Shown here piece after piece: positions 33,143 through 41,667 of a DNA stretch of 64,000 bases. A model generated the notes under the pieces. That model did not search any database and was not told where the DNA came from. It saw only the letters and a program-made list of their open reading frames with translations. Position 1 is the first letter of the stretch, and each line of letters begins with the position of its first letter. Source of the DNA: Patescibacteria group bacterium (GTDB taxonomy: Bacteria; Patescibacteria; Paceibacteria; UBA6257; 2-01-FULL-56-20); assembly GCA_024654525.1 (NCBI GenBank), contig JANLHI010000021.1, positions 10,154-74,153 of the forward strand, given 5' to 3'. The position numbers were made by a program, and so were the translations under genes.

Positions 33143-33148
33143 GGAAGT

Positions 33149-33637
33149 TTATAGAGCGTTACGGCTTTTCATTCTTAATTTCTTCAAAGCTGCAACTGTC
33201 GCCAATGCGTTGGTTAATTTATTGGGAGTTCTCCCTAAACATTTTGAAGTGGCATCTTTGATGCCCGCAAGCGCAAGTACCACGCGCACCGCACCTCCTG
33301 CGCGAACTCCGTGCCCTTGAGGAGCGGGTTTTATCAACACACGCGCAGCACTGTATTTTGCATACACCTCGTGAGGTAACGTCCTTCCGTCTTTAAGAGG
33401 TACCATAAAAAGAGTTTTCTTTGCTCCGGCTTTTGCCTTTGCGACGGCTTGCGCAACATCAATACCTTTCGCGATACCAATACCCACTCGCCCTTTCTCG
33501 TCTCCGATAACCAGCGTTGCACGGAATCGGAATCTTTTTCCTCCCGCCACCACGCGCGTCACACGCCTAAGATCAAGCATCTTTTCTTTAAACTCGTCTT
33601 TTTTAATGGGTGGACTCCTTCGTGTCGTATTATTCAT
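33149..33637 (-). CDS. rpsE: 30S ribosomal protein S5 (uS5)
   Basis: 162 residues covering the double-stranded-RNA-like domain (LRRVTRVVAGGKRFRFRATLVIGDEKGRVGIGIAKG) and the C-terminal VRAGGAVRVVLALAGIKDATSKCLG fold. It helps proofreading and mRNA unwinding at the entry channel. Confidence 0.97.
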   Translation of the reverse strand: MNNTTRRSPPIKKDEFKEKMLDLRRVTRVVAGGKRFRFRATLVIGDEKGRVGIGIAKGIDVAQAVAKAKAGAKKTLFMVPLKDGRTLPHEVYAKYSAARVLIKPAPQGHGVRAGGAVRVVLALAGIKDATSKCLGRTPNKLTNALATVAALKKLRMKSRNAL

Positions 33638-33643
33638 GGTCTC

Positions 33644-34003
33644 TTATAATGTTAACCCTCCGGAACGGGCTCCTTCCGCAAGAGCCTTGACTCTACCATG
33701 ATAACGATATGCCCCGCGATCAAAAACCGCTTTTTGAATGCCTGCCTCGAGTGCTCGCTTTGAAAGAAGAATTCCCACCTGCTCGGCGGCTTTTGACTTC
33801 TCTTTTACCTCTTTCTTTATTTCACGACTTGATGCCGCCACAAGCGTGGTACCGCGAACATCGTCAATAAGTTGCGCATAAATTGATTTATTACTTCGAA
33901 ATACCGAAAGACGAGGACGCTCCGCGCTTCCTTCAATTTGCGTGTGCGTTCTGTGCGCGCGGCGCAGACGAATACGATTTATGTTTTTTCTAAAAGTTGT
34001 CAT
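33644..34003 (-). CDS. rplR: 50S ribosomal protein L18 (uL18)
   Basis: 119 residues from ATG 34003 (MTTFRKNINRIRLRRAHRT). RPRLSVFRSNKSIYAQLIDD and FDRGAYRYHGRVKALAEGARSGGL are the 5S-rRNA-binding hallmarks. I rejected the longer start at 34069, which lies inside rplF. Confidence 0.96.
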   Translation of the reverse strand: MTTFRKNINRIRLRRAHRTHTQIEGSAERPRLSVFRSNKSIYAQLIDDVRGTTLVAASSREIKKEVKEKSKAAEQVGILLSKRALEAGIQKAVFDRGAYRYHGRVKALAEGARSGGLTL

Positions 34004-34010
34004 GGTAGTT

Positions 34011-34562
34011 TTACGCAGACCCTCCTGACGAAGCAGCTTTTTTACCCGCTTTACGTCGTATAATCTCACCCTTATAACGAATTCCCTTGCCTTTATACGG
34101 TTCCGGTTTTTTGTAGGAGCGGATTTGAGCCGATACCTCCCCTACAAGCTCTTTATTAATTCCGGAAACGGTTATTTTATTTTTCTCTACTACAATAGCA
34201 ATGCCTTCGGGAATGGTAAATCGGATCGGATTCGAAAACCCAAGGTGCAATACTAAATCCTTCCCTTCTATTACTGCGCGATACCCCACCCCTTCGAGCT
34301 CAAGATTTTTTTCAAAACCCTGCGAAACTCCTTCTATCGCATTTCGAGTAAGCGCCCACATCGTGCCACGCGCCGTAGCACCCCATTTTTTTTCACCCGT
34401 TCCGTCAAAAAAAATATTTTTATCTTCAAATTTTGCCGTAGTGCCTCGAAGAAACGGAAGCGTGAGCATGCCGCGTGTTCCCTTGATAACAAGGAAGTCT
34501 TTCTCCTGATGCACCTCAACCCCATCAGGTACTACAATTGGTTTTTTTGCTAATCGAGACAT
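34011..34562 (-). CDS. rplF: 50S ribosomal protein L6 (uL6)
   Basis: 183 residues from ATG 34562 (MSRLAKKPIVVPDGVEV), with two L6 repeats and the closing signature PEPYKGKGIRYKGEIIRRKAGKK. The last nine residues are an Ala/Ser/Gly tail. Confidence 0.97.
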   Translation of the reverse strand: MSRLAKKPIVVPDGVEVHQEKDFLVIKGTRGMLTLPFLRGTTAKFEDKNIFFDGTGEKKWGATARGTMWALTRNAIEGVSQGFEKNLELEGVGYRAVIEGKDLVLHLGFSNPIRFTIPEGIAIVVEKNKITVSGINKELVGEVSAQIRSYKKPEPYKGKGIRYKGEIIRRKAGKKAASSGGSA

Positions 34563-34570
34563 AATAATAA

Positions 34571-34951
34571 TTACCAAATTTCAAAAAGATATTCTCCTCC
34601 AATTTTTTGTTTACGTGCTTCCGAATTATTCATAATGCCTTTTGAAGTGGAGAGGATTGCCGCACCGAATCCCTGTCTCACCGATTTTAAATCCGTATAG
34701 GGAACATACACTCGACGACTCGGCTTGCTCACAATTTTTATCCCTTCGATAACAGGCACGCCATCGTCGTATTTCAACACTACTTCAATCATTGAACGCC
34801 GCCCCATCATCTTTCGCTGTGCATCTTTTATAAAGCGCCTCGTTACGAGTGCTTGAAGTACCGCGTAATCCATACTCGAATAGGGAACAAGCAAGGATTC
34901 TTTCCTTGCCATCTGTGCATTCTTTATTTTTATAATCGTATCGTGATACAT
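34571..34951 (-). CDS. rpsH: 30S ribosomal protein S8 (uS8)
   Basis: 126 residues. IIKIKNAQMARKESLLVPYSSM starts the first domain, and STSKGIMNNSEARKQKIGGEYLFEIW is the C-terminal 16S-binding signature. S8 is the translational repressor of the spc operon in other bacteria. Confidence 0.97.
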   Translation of the reverse strand: MYHDTIIKIKNAQMARKESLLVPYSSMDYAVLQALVTRRFIKDAQRKMMGRRSMIEVVLKYDDGVPVIEGIKIVSKPSRRVYVPYTDLKSVRQGFGAAILSTSKGIMNNSEARKQKIGGEYLFEIW

Positions 34952-34981
34952 AGATATAAGTTCAAAAACAAAGAGACTTCG

Positions 34982-35167
34982 TTACCATGATGCTTTTCTC
35001 ACTCCGGGAATTTCTCCGCGAGTGGCCATCTCACGGAAACATATTCTGCATAACTTGAAATCTCTCATATACCCGCGCTTCCTCCCACATCGAAAACAAC
35101 GTAATACCAGACGAGTTGTATATTTCGGAGTTTTTTTGCTCCGCGCGATAACCGAGAGTTTTGACAT
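34982..35167 (-). CDS. rpsN: 30S ribosomal protein S14, zinc-binding type (uS14)
   Basis: 61 residues with the zinc ribbon C24-x2-C27 and C40-x2-C43 (CFRCGRKRGYMRDFKLCRICF) and the end REMATRGEIPGVRKASW. This is the short C+ form. Confidence 0.97.
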   Translation of the reverse strand: MSKLSVIARSKKTPKYTTRLVLRCFRCGRKRGYMRDFKLCRICFREMATRGEIPGVRKASW

Positions 35168-35169
35168 AA

Positions 35170-35706
35170 TTACGTTGTTCTTTTTTTATCCTTTACAAAC
35201 GGTACTTTTAATGCGCGAAAGGCTTCCAGCGCTTCCTCTCTATTCTTTTTTCTTGGCACGATATTGATTCCTAATGAGAAAGAAAACGTAGATGTTTCCG
35301 GGTCTATTTCCGGAAATACGATCTGCTCTTTAACTCCCATATTCAACACTCCCTTCTCATCAACCGAACCAGTATCAATACCATGAAAATCGCGCACGCG
35401 AGGCAGTACTATGGTAACTAATTTCGTGAAAAAATCAACCATCTTCGCTCTTCGAAGCGTTACGCGAACTCCCACAACCTGCCCCTCTCTCACTTTAAAT
35501 CCCGCGATTGACTTACGCGCGCTGCGAGGCTCTGGCTTCTGACCGGTGATCGCCGCAATATCACGAGTGATTTGAGGAAGAATTTTTTCTTCGAATGCTT
35601 GGTTTTGCCCACCAATACGGCCCACACCCGCATTCACCACTATCTTTTCGATAATCATGCGTGCTTCGAATCCCGTATGTGTGTGATTGTCTTTTTTTTG
35701 TGTCAT
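35170..35706 (-). CDS. rplE: 50S ribosomal protein L5 (uL5)
   Basis: 178 residues. IIEKIVVNAGVGRIGGQN, ITGQKPEPRSARKSIAGFKVREGQVVGVRVTLR and PRVRDFHGIDTGSVDEKG are family signatures. The first 16 residues are polar and could be dropped by a start at 35658. Confidence 0.96.
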   Translation of the reverse strand: MTQKKDNHTHTGFEARMIIEKIVVNAGVGRIGGQNQAFEEKILPQITRDIAAITGQKPEPRSARKSIAGFKVREGQVVGVRVTLRRAKMVDFFTKLVTIVLPRVRDFHGIDTGSVDEKGVLNMGVKEQIVFPEIDPETSTFSFSLGINIVPRKKNREEALEAFRALKVPFVKDKKRTT

Positions 35707-35741
35707 AGCAATTTATATATGCACACTACTTCGTTCTTATT

Positions 35742-36047
35742 CTAGAACGATGCATTGCACTTTTTACACACACGGACCTTTTTTTCTCCTTCACTCCGAT
35801 GTCCTACGCGCGTCGTGCGCTTACACGCCGTGCATACAATCATCGCGTTCGATACATGTACCGGACGGGGCAAAGTTACCATCTCCCCCTTTTCGCCGTT
35901 TCGTTTGGGACGCGCACGCTTTTTATAAAGATTCAGTCCTTCAACTGTAATTTTTTCTTCAGAGGGAAAAACTCGAAGTACCGCACCGCTCTTTCCGCGA
36001 TCCTTTCCGGTCATCATTTTAATTTGATCTCCTTTCTTAATATTCAT
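35742..36047 (-). CDS. rplX: 50S ribosomal protein L24 (uL24)
   Basis: 101 residues with the KOW motif (KKGDQIKMMTGKDRGKSGAVLRVFPSEEKITVEGLN) and a C-terminal CxxC...CKKC zinc-like pair (VCTACKRTTRVGHRSEGEKKVRVCKKC), an extra found in many L24 proteins. Confidence 0.96.
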   Translation of the reverse strand: MNIKKGDQIKMMTGKDRGKSGAVLRVFPSEEKITVEGLNLYKKRARPKRNGEKGEMVTLPRPVHVSNAMIVCTACKRTTRVGHRSEGEKKVRVCKKCNASF

Positions 36048-36055
36048 GGAATTAA

Positions 36056-36424
36056 CTACACTATTTCTTCCGCCATAGTCATTAATTTCTCGAAGCCCAT
36101 GCTTTTCAACTCCCGAGGCATCGGTCCGAAAATGCGCGTTGCAACGGGTTCCTTTTTTGCATCGACTATAACCACTGCGTTTTCGTCAAAGCGCACATAC
36201 GATCCATCCGATCTTCGAAACGACGCCTTCGCACGAACTATAATCGCTCTAATCACATCTTTCTTTTTTATCGCCTTTCTTGGTTCCGCTATTTGCACTG
36301 ATGCGACAATCATATCACCCAATCGTGCATAACGATGACGCGTTCCTCCTAAAATACGAAAGCAACGTACGACTTTCGCGCCGCTGTTATCCGCAACTTT
36401 TAAGATGGATCGTTCTTGTATCAT
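36056..36424 (-). CDS. rplN: 50S ribosomal protein L14 (uL14)
   Basis: 122 residues: MIQERSILKVADNSGAKVVRCFRILGG at the start and the RIFGPMPRELKSMGFEKLMTMAEEIV ending. Its ATG overlaps the rpsQ stop (ATGA). Confidence 0.97.
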   Translation of the reverse strand: MIQERSILKVADNSGAKVVRCFRILGGTRHRYARLGDMIVASVQIAEPRKAIKKKDVIRAIIVRAKASFRRSDGSYVRFDENAVVIVDAKKEPVATRIFGPMPRELKSMGFEKLMTMAEEIV

Positions 36425-36687
36425 TGCTTTTTAGTAGTACCATCTATTTTCCCTACTATTTTCCAACGCTTATCTTTTGAAAGAGGGCGCGTCTCTTCAA
36501 TAACCACCTTATCGCCGATATGACACGCATTTTCCTCGTCGTGTACCTTTACCTTGGTAGTAACCGTAAAATACTTGAGGTATTTGGAATGCTTTTTTAC
36601 CTGCGTAATCGCCACTACGCACGTTTTCTGCATTCGGTCGGATACCACTACCCCTTCCCGTGTTCTTTTGTTTTTTTCCTGTTGCAT
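36421..36687 (-). CDS. rpsQ: 30S ribosomal protein S17 (uS17)
   Basis: 88 residues with REGVVVSDRMQKTCVVAITQVKKHSKYLKYFTVTTKVKVHDEENACHIGDKVVIEETRPLSKDKRWK, an almost complete S17 OB fold with a 6-residue basic N-terminus. Confidence 0.96.
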   Translation of the reverse strand: MQQEKNKRTREGVVVSDRMQKTCVVAITQVKKHSKYLKYFTVTTKVKVHDEENACHIGDKVVIEETRPLSKDKRWKIVGKIDGTTKKQ

Positions 36688-36705
36688 AAAATTAAGATTC
36701 CTTGT

Positions 36706-36918
36706 TTATACGTTATTACTCTTCTTTTTGTCCGCGTAAATATAGGTAAGCATCCTCGCGATACCTTTTCGCACAATTCGGATTTCCGACACATTCTTCA
36801 CTTTTCCCGCCGCTAAGTCAAATCGAAGCTTGCGAAGCTTCTCTCGAGCTTCTCGCACTAACTTTTCCAATTCGGCAACCGGTTTCGTTTTTAGTTGTTC
36901 AATATCGCGCCGTTTCAT
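36706..36918 (-). CDS. rpmC: 50S ribosomal protein L29 (uL29)
   Basis: 70 residues forming two helices: EKLVREAREKLRKLRFDLAAGKVKNVSEIRIVRKGIARMLTYI. It is 1 base from the rplP stop. Confidence 0.95.
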   Translation of the reverse strand: MKRRDIEQLKTKPVAELEKLVREAREKLRKLRFDLAAGKVKNVSEIRIVRKGIARMLTYIYADKKKSNNV

Positions 36919-36919
36919 A

Positions 36920-37333
36920 TTATTCTTTTGAAATTATGCGACTCTTAAACGGAAGTTTATATGCGGCACGGCGCAATGCACCTTTTGCAGTTTCCGGATC
37001 CACACCATCCACCTCAAATACCACACGTCCCGGCAACACGCGCGCTACATAATGATCGACACTCCCCTTACCTCCTCCCATTGTCGTTTCCGGAGGACGC
37101 TTGGTGATTGGCTTATCGGGAAATACACGAATCCACATTCTTCCGCGCCGATTCAAATATCCCGTAATGGCTTTCCGAGCGGCTTCAATTTGGCGAGAAT
37201 TAAATCGCGCAGACTCCAAAGCCTTAAGCCCGAATTGCCCATATGCGACCGTAAGACCCCGTGTTTCCACGACGCGCTTTCGCGATCGTCCTTTGTGCCA
37301 TTTTCGGTGTTTTACTTTTTTCGGGATAAGCAT
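36920..37333 (-). CDS. rplP: 50S ribosomal protein L16 (uL16)
   Basis: 137 residues. MLIPKKVKHRKWHKGRSRKR and KPITKRPPETTMGGGKGSVDHYVARVLPGRVVFEVDG are signatures of the protein near the peptidyl-transferase centre and A-site tRNA. Confidence 0.97.
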   Translation of the reverse strand: MLIPKKVKHRKWHKGRSRKRVVETRGLTVAYGQFGLKALESARFNSRQIEAARKAITGYLNRRGRMWIRVFPDKPITKRPPETTMGGGKGSVDHYVARVLPGRVVFEVDGVDPETAKGALRRAAYKLPFKSRIISKE

Positions 37334-37370
37334 GGTAGAAAATAAAAGGTGTAAATATCAAAATAAAAAA

Positions 37371-38090
37371 TTATTGAGTTTCACCTCGCGAAACATCTTC
37401 ATTTTTATCTTTGACTTTTGAATTTTGATCTTGAAAAATCTCTCCTTTGTATACCCATACCTTAATACCTATAGTTCCGAATGTGGTGAACGCCGTTCCC
37501 TTGCCGTAGTCGATATCCGCACGCAACGTCTGCAACGGAAGAGATCCACGCGATAACCATTCACGGCGCGCTATTTCATTCCCATTAAGTCTTCCGCTCA
37601 AAAGAATTTTTGCGCCTTTTACTTCCTTATTCTGCATTATCTGCTCAAGTTGTTTCTTCATTGCACGTCTAAACGGAAGGCGTTTCTCAAGGTCCCATGC
37701 AATTTGTTGCGCAATATATATCGCAGAGACTTGTGAGCGTTTCAGTTCTTCTACGTTCACGCTCAATGCCGACGCGGGTCCCTTCAAAACTCCCTTTCGG
37801 ACTGCGCGAAGCGCCTTCTCAATCGCCTTAGTAAGATCTTCAATTCCCTTACCTCCGCGTCCGATAATAAACCCTGGACGTGCCGCTTGAATAGCAATCC
37901 TTAAATTATTAGAAGTCCTTTCAATTTCAAGCGCCGAAACTCCTGCCTGCTGTATCTTTTCTTTCACCACGCGGCGAATAGCCTCGTCTTCTTCAAGGAA
38001 TTTTCCATAGCCGCCCTTAAGTAACCATCGAGATGACCAGTTTCGCACTATTCCGGTACGAAATGAAATTGGATTAATTTTCTGTCCCAT
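37371..38090 (-). CDS. rpsC: 30S ribosomal protein S3 (uS3)
   Basis: 239 residues: MGQKINPISFRTGIVRNWSSRW, the KH domain with GRGGKGIEDL, and the C-terminal RRAMKKQLEQIMQNKEVKGAKILLSGRLNGNEIARREWLSRGSLPLQTL. The last 20 residues are a charged tail (FQDQNSKVKDKNEDVSRGETQ-like). Confidence 0.97.
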   Translation of the reverse strand: MGQKINPISFRTGIVRNWSSRWLLKGGYGKFLEEDEAIRRVVKEKIQQAGVSALEIERTSNNLRIAIQAARPGFIIGRGGKGIEDLTKAIEKALRAVRKGVLKGPASALSVNVEELKRSQVSAIYIAQQIAWDLEKRLPFRRAMKKQLEQIMQNKEVKGAKILLSGRLNGNEIARREWLSRGSLPLQTLRADIDYGKGTAFTTFGTIGIKVWVYKGEIFQDQNSKVKDKNEDVSRGETQ

Positions 38091-38150
38091 AGGATTGACT
38101 AGTGACTTATACCATATAACAACGGATATGTCGTAATTCGTTATTAATTA

Positions 38151-38669
38151 TTAGACTGATTTTCTTTGGAACATCTTTTTCCAAAATCCATTCTGCCGAC
38201 GCGAACCTTTTTGCATGGGCATTTCGTCAATGCCTCCTTCTTTTTGTTTATCTTGTGTTTTCTTTGTGCGTGATGCAACCGGGGCTTTTTTCTTTTTTGG
38301 CGCGGGTATGAACGTAAACTTCGGTGTCTTTGCTCTTTCATCTTCAACGAGCACCATCATAATATTGCTCATTTTCTTCTGAATTGGAGACGCCATTCCT
38401 CGTGCGCGTGGCAAATGCCTCTTAAGCATCGGTCCTTGGTCAACACGAATTTCTTTCACTATAAGACGAGTGTTGTCCATTTTTTTCTGCTTTGCATTGG
38501 CAACTGCCGAACGTAGCAACTTCAGTAATGGCACCGCCGCGCGGCGGCGATGTAAAAGAAGCTCCGCTTCTGCATCGTTCACCATTCTGCCACGAATAAG
38601 ACCTGCAACTGCACGCACTTTGCGCGGTGTCATGTGAAGATATCTAAGTTGTGCGGAAGCGTTTTTCAT
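38151..38669 (-). CDS. rplV: 50S ribosomal protein L22 (uL22) with long basic C-terminal extension
   Basis: 172 residues; the normal L22 fold takes about the first 115 (LRYLHMTPRKVRAVAGLIRGR, then HLPRARGMASPIQKKMSNIMMVLVED). The last 50-odd residues are Lys/Gln-rich (KKKKAPVASRTKKTQDKQK and a terminal RRQNGFWKKMFQRKS), probably disordered and rRNA-binding. Confidence 0.96.
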   Translation of the reverse strand: MKNASAQLRYLHMTPRKVRAVAGLIRGRMVNDAEAELLLHRRRAAVPLLKLLRSAVANAKQKKMDNTRLIVKEIRVDQGPMLKRHLPRARGMASPIQKKMSNIMMVLVEDERAKTPKFTFIPAPKKKKAPVASRTKKTQDKQKEGGIDEMPMQKGSRRQNGFWKKMFQRKSV

Positions 38670-38675
38670 ATTGCG

Positions 38676-39002
38676 TTATTTTTTTCCTCCCCCAGCTTGA
38701 GCCGCCGGCGCCGTTGGCGCCGAACCTTGTTCAATATCGCGTTGCATTTTACCGCCGTGTTTGACGAATTTTCTCGTAAGAGAAAATTCTCCAAGTCGGT
38801 GTCCTACCATATCCTCATTGACTCTGACTTCGATAAAATCTTTTCCATTATGAACCGAGAACGCAAACCCCACCATTTCCGGAGCGATTTCCGAATCACG
38901 GGACCATGTTTTGATTATCGGAGCTTGTTCCGGCTTTAACCCTGCAATCTTTTTAAGAAGTTTTGGGTCTACGTAGGGGCCTTTTTTTGTTGAACGACTC
39001 AT
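38676..39002 (-). CDS. rpsS: 30S ribosomal protein S19 (uS19)
   Basis: 108 residues with SRSTKKGPYVDPKLLKKI, TWSRDSEIAPEMVGFAFSVHNGKDFIEVRVNEDMVGHRLGEFSLTRKFVKHGG; a short Ala/Gly tail follows. Confidence 0.97.
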   Translation of the reverse strand: MSRSTKKGPYVDPKLLKKIAGLKPEQAPIIKTWSRDSEIAPEMVGFAFSVHNGKDFIEVRVNEDMVGHRLGEFSLTRKFVKHGGKMQRDIEQGSAPTAPAAQAGGGKK

Positions 39003-39015
39003 ATAAATTTAAATA

Positions 39016-39846
39016 TTATTTTTTAGGACGCCGCGAAACAATAAGTGGATTTGACCATTTTTTCTTGCTGCGGGTCTTGTGTCCACCGGTCACCTTGCCC
39101 CACATCGTTTTCGGTTTTCGCGTACCACGAGGCTGACTTCCCTCTCCTCCACCGTAAGGATGATCCACGGGGTTCATCGCTTTGCCGCGTACCGTAGGAC
39201 GAACACCTTTCCAACGGGATCGTCCCGCTTTTCCGATAACCACTAAACTGTGTTCCGGATTGGAAACTTGTCCCAAAGAAGCGAATGACTCCCATGATAC
39301 CCGTCGTACCGCTCCCGATGAAAGTTTCACGTCCGTTGTCCCCTCCGCATTCGCGAGTACTTCTCCGTAGGAACCTGCGGAGCGAGCAAGCACCCCTCCA
39401 CTCCCCGGGCGTGTTTCTATATTATGTATTTGATACCCCAAAGGAATATTTTTAAGCTTCATCCTGTTTCCTGTAATAAAAGGAGCTTCGTCTGCGACAA
39501 GAATACTGTCTCCCACTTTGATGCCGTGAGGGGCGATGATATATCGCACTTCTTTATCGGCATACTCCACGCGCGCGATAAACGATGTCCGATATGGATC
39601 ATATTCAAGCGCAATAACCTTCGCAGGCTCGTTGTATTTATTTTGCATAAAATCCACCATCCGATACCGCCGTTTTGCACCACCACCCTGATGACGCATG
39701 GTGATTCTTCCTTGAGAGTTTCTTCCGGCATGAGATTTGAGAGTTATCAGCAACTTCTTCACGGGTCTCACCTTGCTTAAAACAGTCCGATAATCAATAC
39801 CGGTAATGAATCGCCGTGAAGGCGTATATGGTTTGTACGATTTCAT
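39016..39846 (-). CDS. rplB: 50S ribosomal protein L2 (uL2)
   Basis: 276 residues: YKPYTPSRRFITGIDYRTV, GGGAKRRYRMVDF, and the catalytic-centre region AMNPVDHPYGGGEGSQPRGTRKPKTMWG, with the conserved His in NPVDHPYGG. Confidence 0.98.
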   Translation of the reverse strand: MKSYKPYTPSRRFITGIDYRTVLSKVRPVKKLLITLKSHAGRNSQGRITMRHQGGGAKRRYRMVDFMQNKYNEPAKVIALEYDPYRTSFIARVEYADKEVRYIIAPHGIKVGDSILVADEAPFITGNRMKLKNIPLGYQIHNIETRPGSGGVLARSAGSYGEVLANAEGTTDVKLSSGAVRRVSWESFASLGQVSNPEHSLVVIGKAGRSRWKGVRPTVRGKAMNPVDHPYGGGEGSQPRGTRKPKTMWGKVTGGHKTRSKKKWSNPLIVSRRPKK

Positions 39847-39851
39847 GTTCT

Positions 39852-40133
39852 CTATTTCATTACATCAATTACTTCTCCTTTCTTCAAAGTGACAATTGCC
39901 TTTTTCTTTCCGCTCGTCACACTGTATTTAGCGCCCATTCTTTTCGGCTTTCCGGGAAGACGTACAATATTAACATCGGTGATATGCACGCCATATAATT
40001 TCTCTATCGCTTTTCTTATTTCTGGTTTTGTAGAGTCGGGTCGTACAATAAAAACATATTTCCCTTCGTTTGTGAAGGAAGCCGCTTTCTCGGTAATTAA
40101 AGGTTTTTGAATCGGAAATCTGCTATTGTTCAT
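39852..40133 (-). CDS. rplW: 50S ribosomal protein L23 (uL23)
   Basis: 93 residues: IQKPLITEKAASFTNEGKYVFIVRPDSTKPEIRKAIEKLYGVHITDVNIVRLPGKPKR. It surrounds the exit tunnel and docks SRP and trigger factor. It overlaps rplD by 4 bases. Confidence 0.97.
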   Translation of the reverse strand: MNNSRFPIQKPLITEKAASFTNEGKYVFIVRPDSTKPEIRKAIEKLYGVHITDVNIVRLPGKPKRMGAKYSVTSGKKKAIVTLKKGEVIDVMK

Positions 40134-40771
40134 TGTCGTGTAAAGTGACGAGACATATATGCAATCGCGTCTTTATCTATATAAATCTGCTTGTAATTCA
40201 CGATGTCGTATACGTTTAACGAAGACGGATGTATTGCTTTTACCTTCGGAAGGTTTGAAGCGGCACGAAATATCCCTTTTTCCTGATCATTAGGAATCAA
40301 AAGCGCATTAATTGTAGCGCGCGACGACACAGATCCAAGCACCCTTAATGTAGCGGCAAACGCTTTTGTTTTCGGCTCCGCATGAAGACCGTCAATTATT
40401 TTTATTTCATCGAGACGAAGCTTCTTTGAAAGCGCGGAGAACATCGCCACGCGATTCATTTTTTTATTTATTTTCTGCTCATAGTTTCTTTCTTTTTGCG
40501 GTCCATGCGATTTTCCTCCTCCCACCCAAAGAGGCGATCGAATAGAACCGTGGCGCGCACGTCCGGTCCCTTTTTGTCTCCATGGCTTTTTCCCTCCACC
40601 ACGCACTTCACCTCGTCCTTTTGCATGCGCCCATGGACGTCGCTGATTTGCCCGAAACGCAGTAAGTACTTGCGCCACAAGAGTAGGACGCCATCGCTCA
40701 CTAAACATACCGTCGGGAACTTCAACCTCCCCAACCGCCTCATTCTTCAAATTATATATTGCGACCTTCAT
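40130..40771 (-). CDS. rplD: 50S ribosomal protein L4 (uL4)
   Basis: 213 residues with RRPWAHAKGRGEVRGGGKKPWRQKGTGRARHGSIRSPLWVGGGKSHGPQ, the tunnel loop, and the KALPKVK-like end. In E. coli L4 represses its own operon by acting on the S10 leader. A hairpin before rplC could serve similarly here. Confidence 0.97.
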   Translation of the reverse strand: MKVAIYNLKNEAVGEVEVPDGMFSERWRPTLVAQVLTAFRANQRRPWAHAKGRGEVRGGGKKPWRQKGTGRARHGSIRSPLWVGGGKSHGPQKERNYEQKINKKMNRVAMFSALSKKLRLDEIKIIDGLHAEPKTKAFAATLRVLGSVSSRATINALLIPNDQEKGIFRAASNLPKVKAIHPSSLNVYDIVNYKQIYIDKDAIAYMSRHFTRQ

Positions 40772-40799
40772 GGTATAAAAATAAATTAGCGATGAAATA

Positions 40800-41345
40800 T
40801 TATGTGTTTATTTTTACAATTTCTACAACGCCATCCCGCGCACCCGGCACCGCACCCTTTATAAAAAGAAGATTATTGTCCTTATCAACACTCACAATTT
40901 TCAAATTTTTTATTGTTACTCTATCCGTTCCCATATGTCCTGCCATTTTCTTTCCAGGAAGCACTCGCTGAGGAGACGTGTTCCCAATTGATCCGGGCAT
41001 ACGAAGCCTGTTTTTTTGTCCGTGCGTCTTTGGCCCCCCTCCGAATCCATGACGTTTTACCACTCCTTGATACCCTCTCCCCTTGGTGGTGCCACTCACC
41101 CGAACAGTGTCTCCCTCTTTGAATCCATCAACGCCCACAGAATCCCCCATCTTGAGCGCACTTTCTTTTACTTTAAATTCTTTTTTTTCTTTTCCCATGG
41201 CAAGTTGCACCGCGTGATATCCATCTCGCTCCGCAGTACGCACTAAAGACACCGTATTCGGCATTGCACGAACCACGGTCACAGAGACTATTTTTTTCTC
41301 TTGCCATACCTGATCCGTTTTTATTTTTTTCCCGAGAATAAACAT
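40800..41345 (-). CDS. rplC: 50S ribosomal protein L3 (uL3)
   Basis: 181 residues from ATG 41345 (MFILGKKIKTDQVWQ), an in-frame start just after a hairpin with a T-run. GTTKGRGYQGVVKRHGFGGGPKTHGQKNRLRMPGSIGNTSPQRVLPGKKMAGHMG is the full L3 signature. I rejected the in-frame GTG at 41408, which lies upstream of that hairpin. It is the first gene of the big operon. Confidence 0.96.
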   Translation of the reverse strand: MFILGKKIKTDQVWQEKKIVSVTVVRAMPNTVSLVRTAERDGYHAVQLAMGKEKKEFKVKESALKMGDSVGVDGFKEGDTVRVSGTTKGRGYQGVVKRHGFGGGPKTHGQKNRLRMPGSIGNTSPQRVLPGKKMAGHMGTDRVTIKNLKIVSVDKDNNLLFIKGAVPGARDGVVEIVKINT

Positions 41346-41354
41346 ATAACTAAT

Positions 41355-41382
41355 AAAAATCGCCCAAGGCGTACCCTGAGCG
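41355..41382 (-). promoter_or_regulatory. Attenuator-like hairpin before rplC
   Basis: On the minus strand, CGCTCAGGG-TACG-CCTTGGGCG forms 9 pairs (including G-U) closed by a TACG tetraloop at 41382-41361, directly followed by ATTTTT (41360-41355). The ATG lies 10 bases on. It has the look of an intrinsic terminator inside the leader, about 65 bases downstream of the predicted start. Confidence 0.65.
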
Positions 41383-41452
41383 GGAAACGTCCTTGTGCAA
41401 TCCTTCACAACCCTGAAATTTCTAAGTGAGGGATCATTAAAGAGACTGGAAC

Positions 41453-41481
41453 ATGATATAGCAGTGCTCCTATAATGTCAA
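41453..41481 (-). promoter_or_regulatory. Promoter of the rplC-secY ribosomal operon
   Basis: A perfect -35 TTGACA (41481-41476), 17-base spacer and -10 TATCAT (41458-41453). The predicted start near 41446 gives a leader of about 100 bases to the rplC ATG. Confidence 0.85.
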
Positions 41482-41620
41482 ACGAAGATATTCCTTCAAC
41501 TGCCAGGTATTTCCATGGGAAAGTAATCCCGCGTACGACGCGATGGTTTCCGATGTTGAACCACTTTTGATCCTTTTAAACATTCGATGTTTTGTAAGCG
41601 TCCGCAACACGCATGGTACC

Positions 41621-41656
41621 AAAAATGCAAAACTCCGGCGATTGCTCATCGGAGTT
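41621..41656 (-). terminator. Terminator after tuf-rpsJ
   Basis: The stem AACTCCG/CGGAGTT (41656-41650 with 41637-41631) with a 12-base loop is followed on the minus strand by TTTTGCATTTTT. It separates tuf-rpsJ from the rplC operon. Confidence 0.75.
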
Positions 41657-41667
41657 CCGCGACTGTC

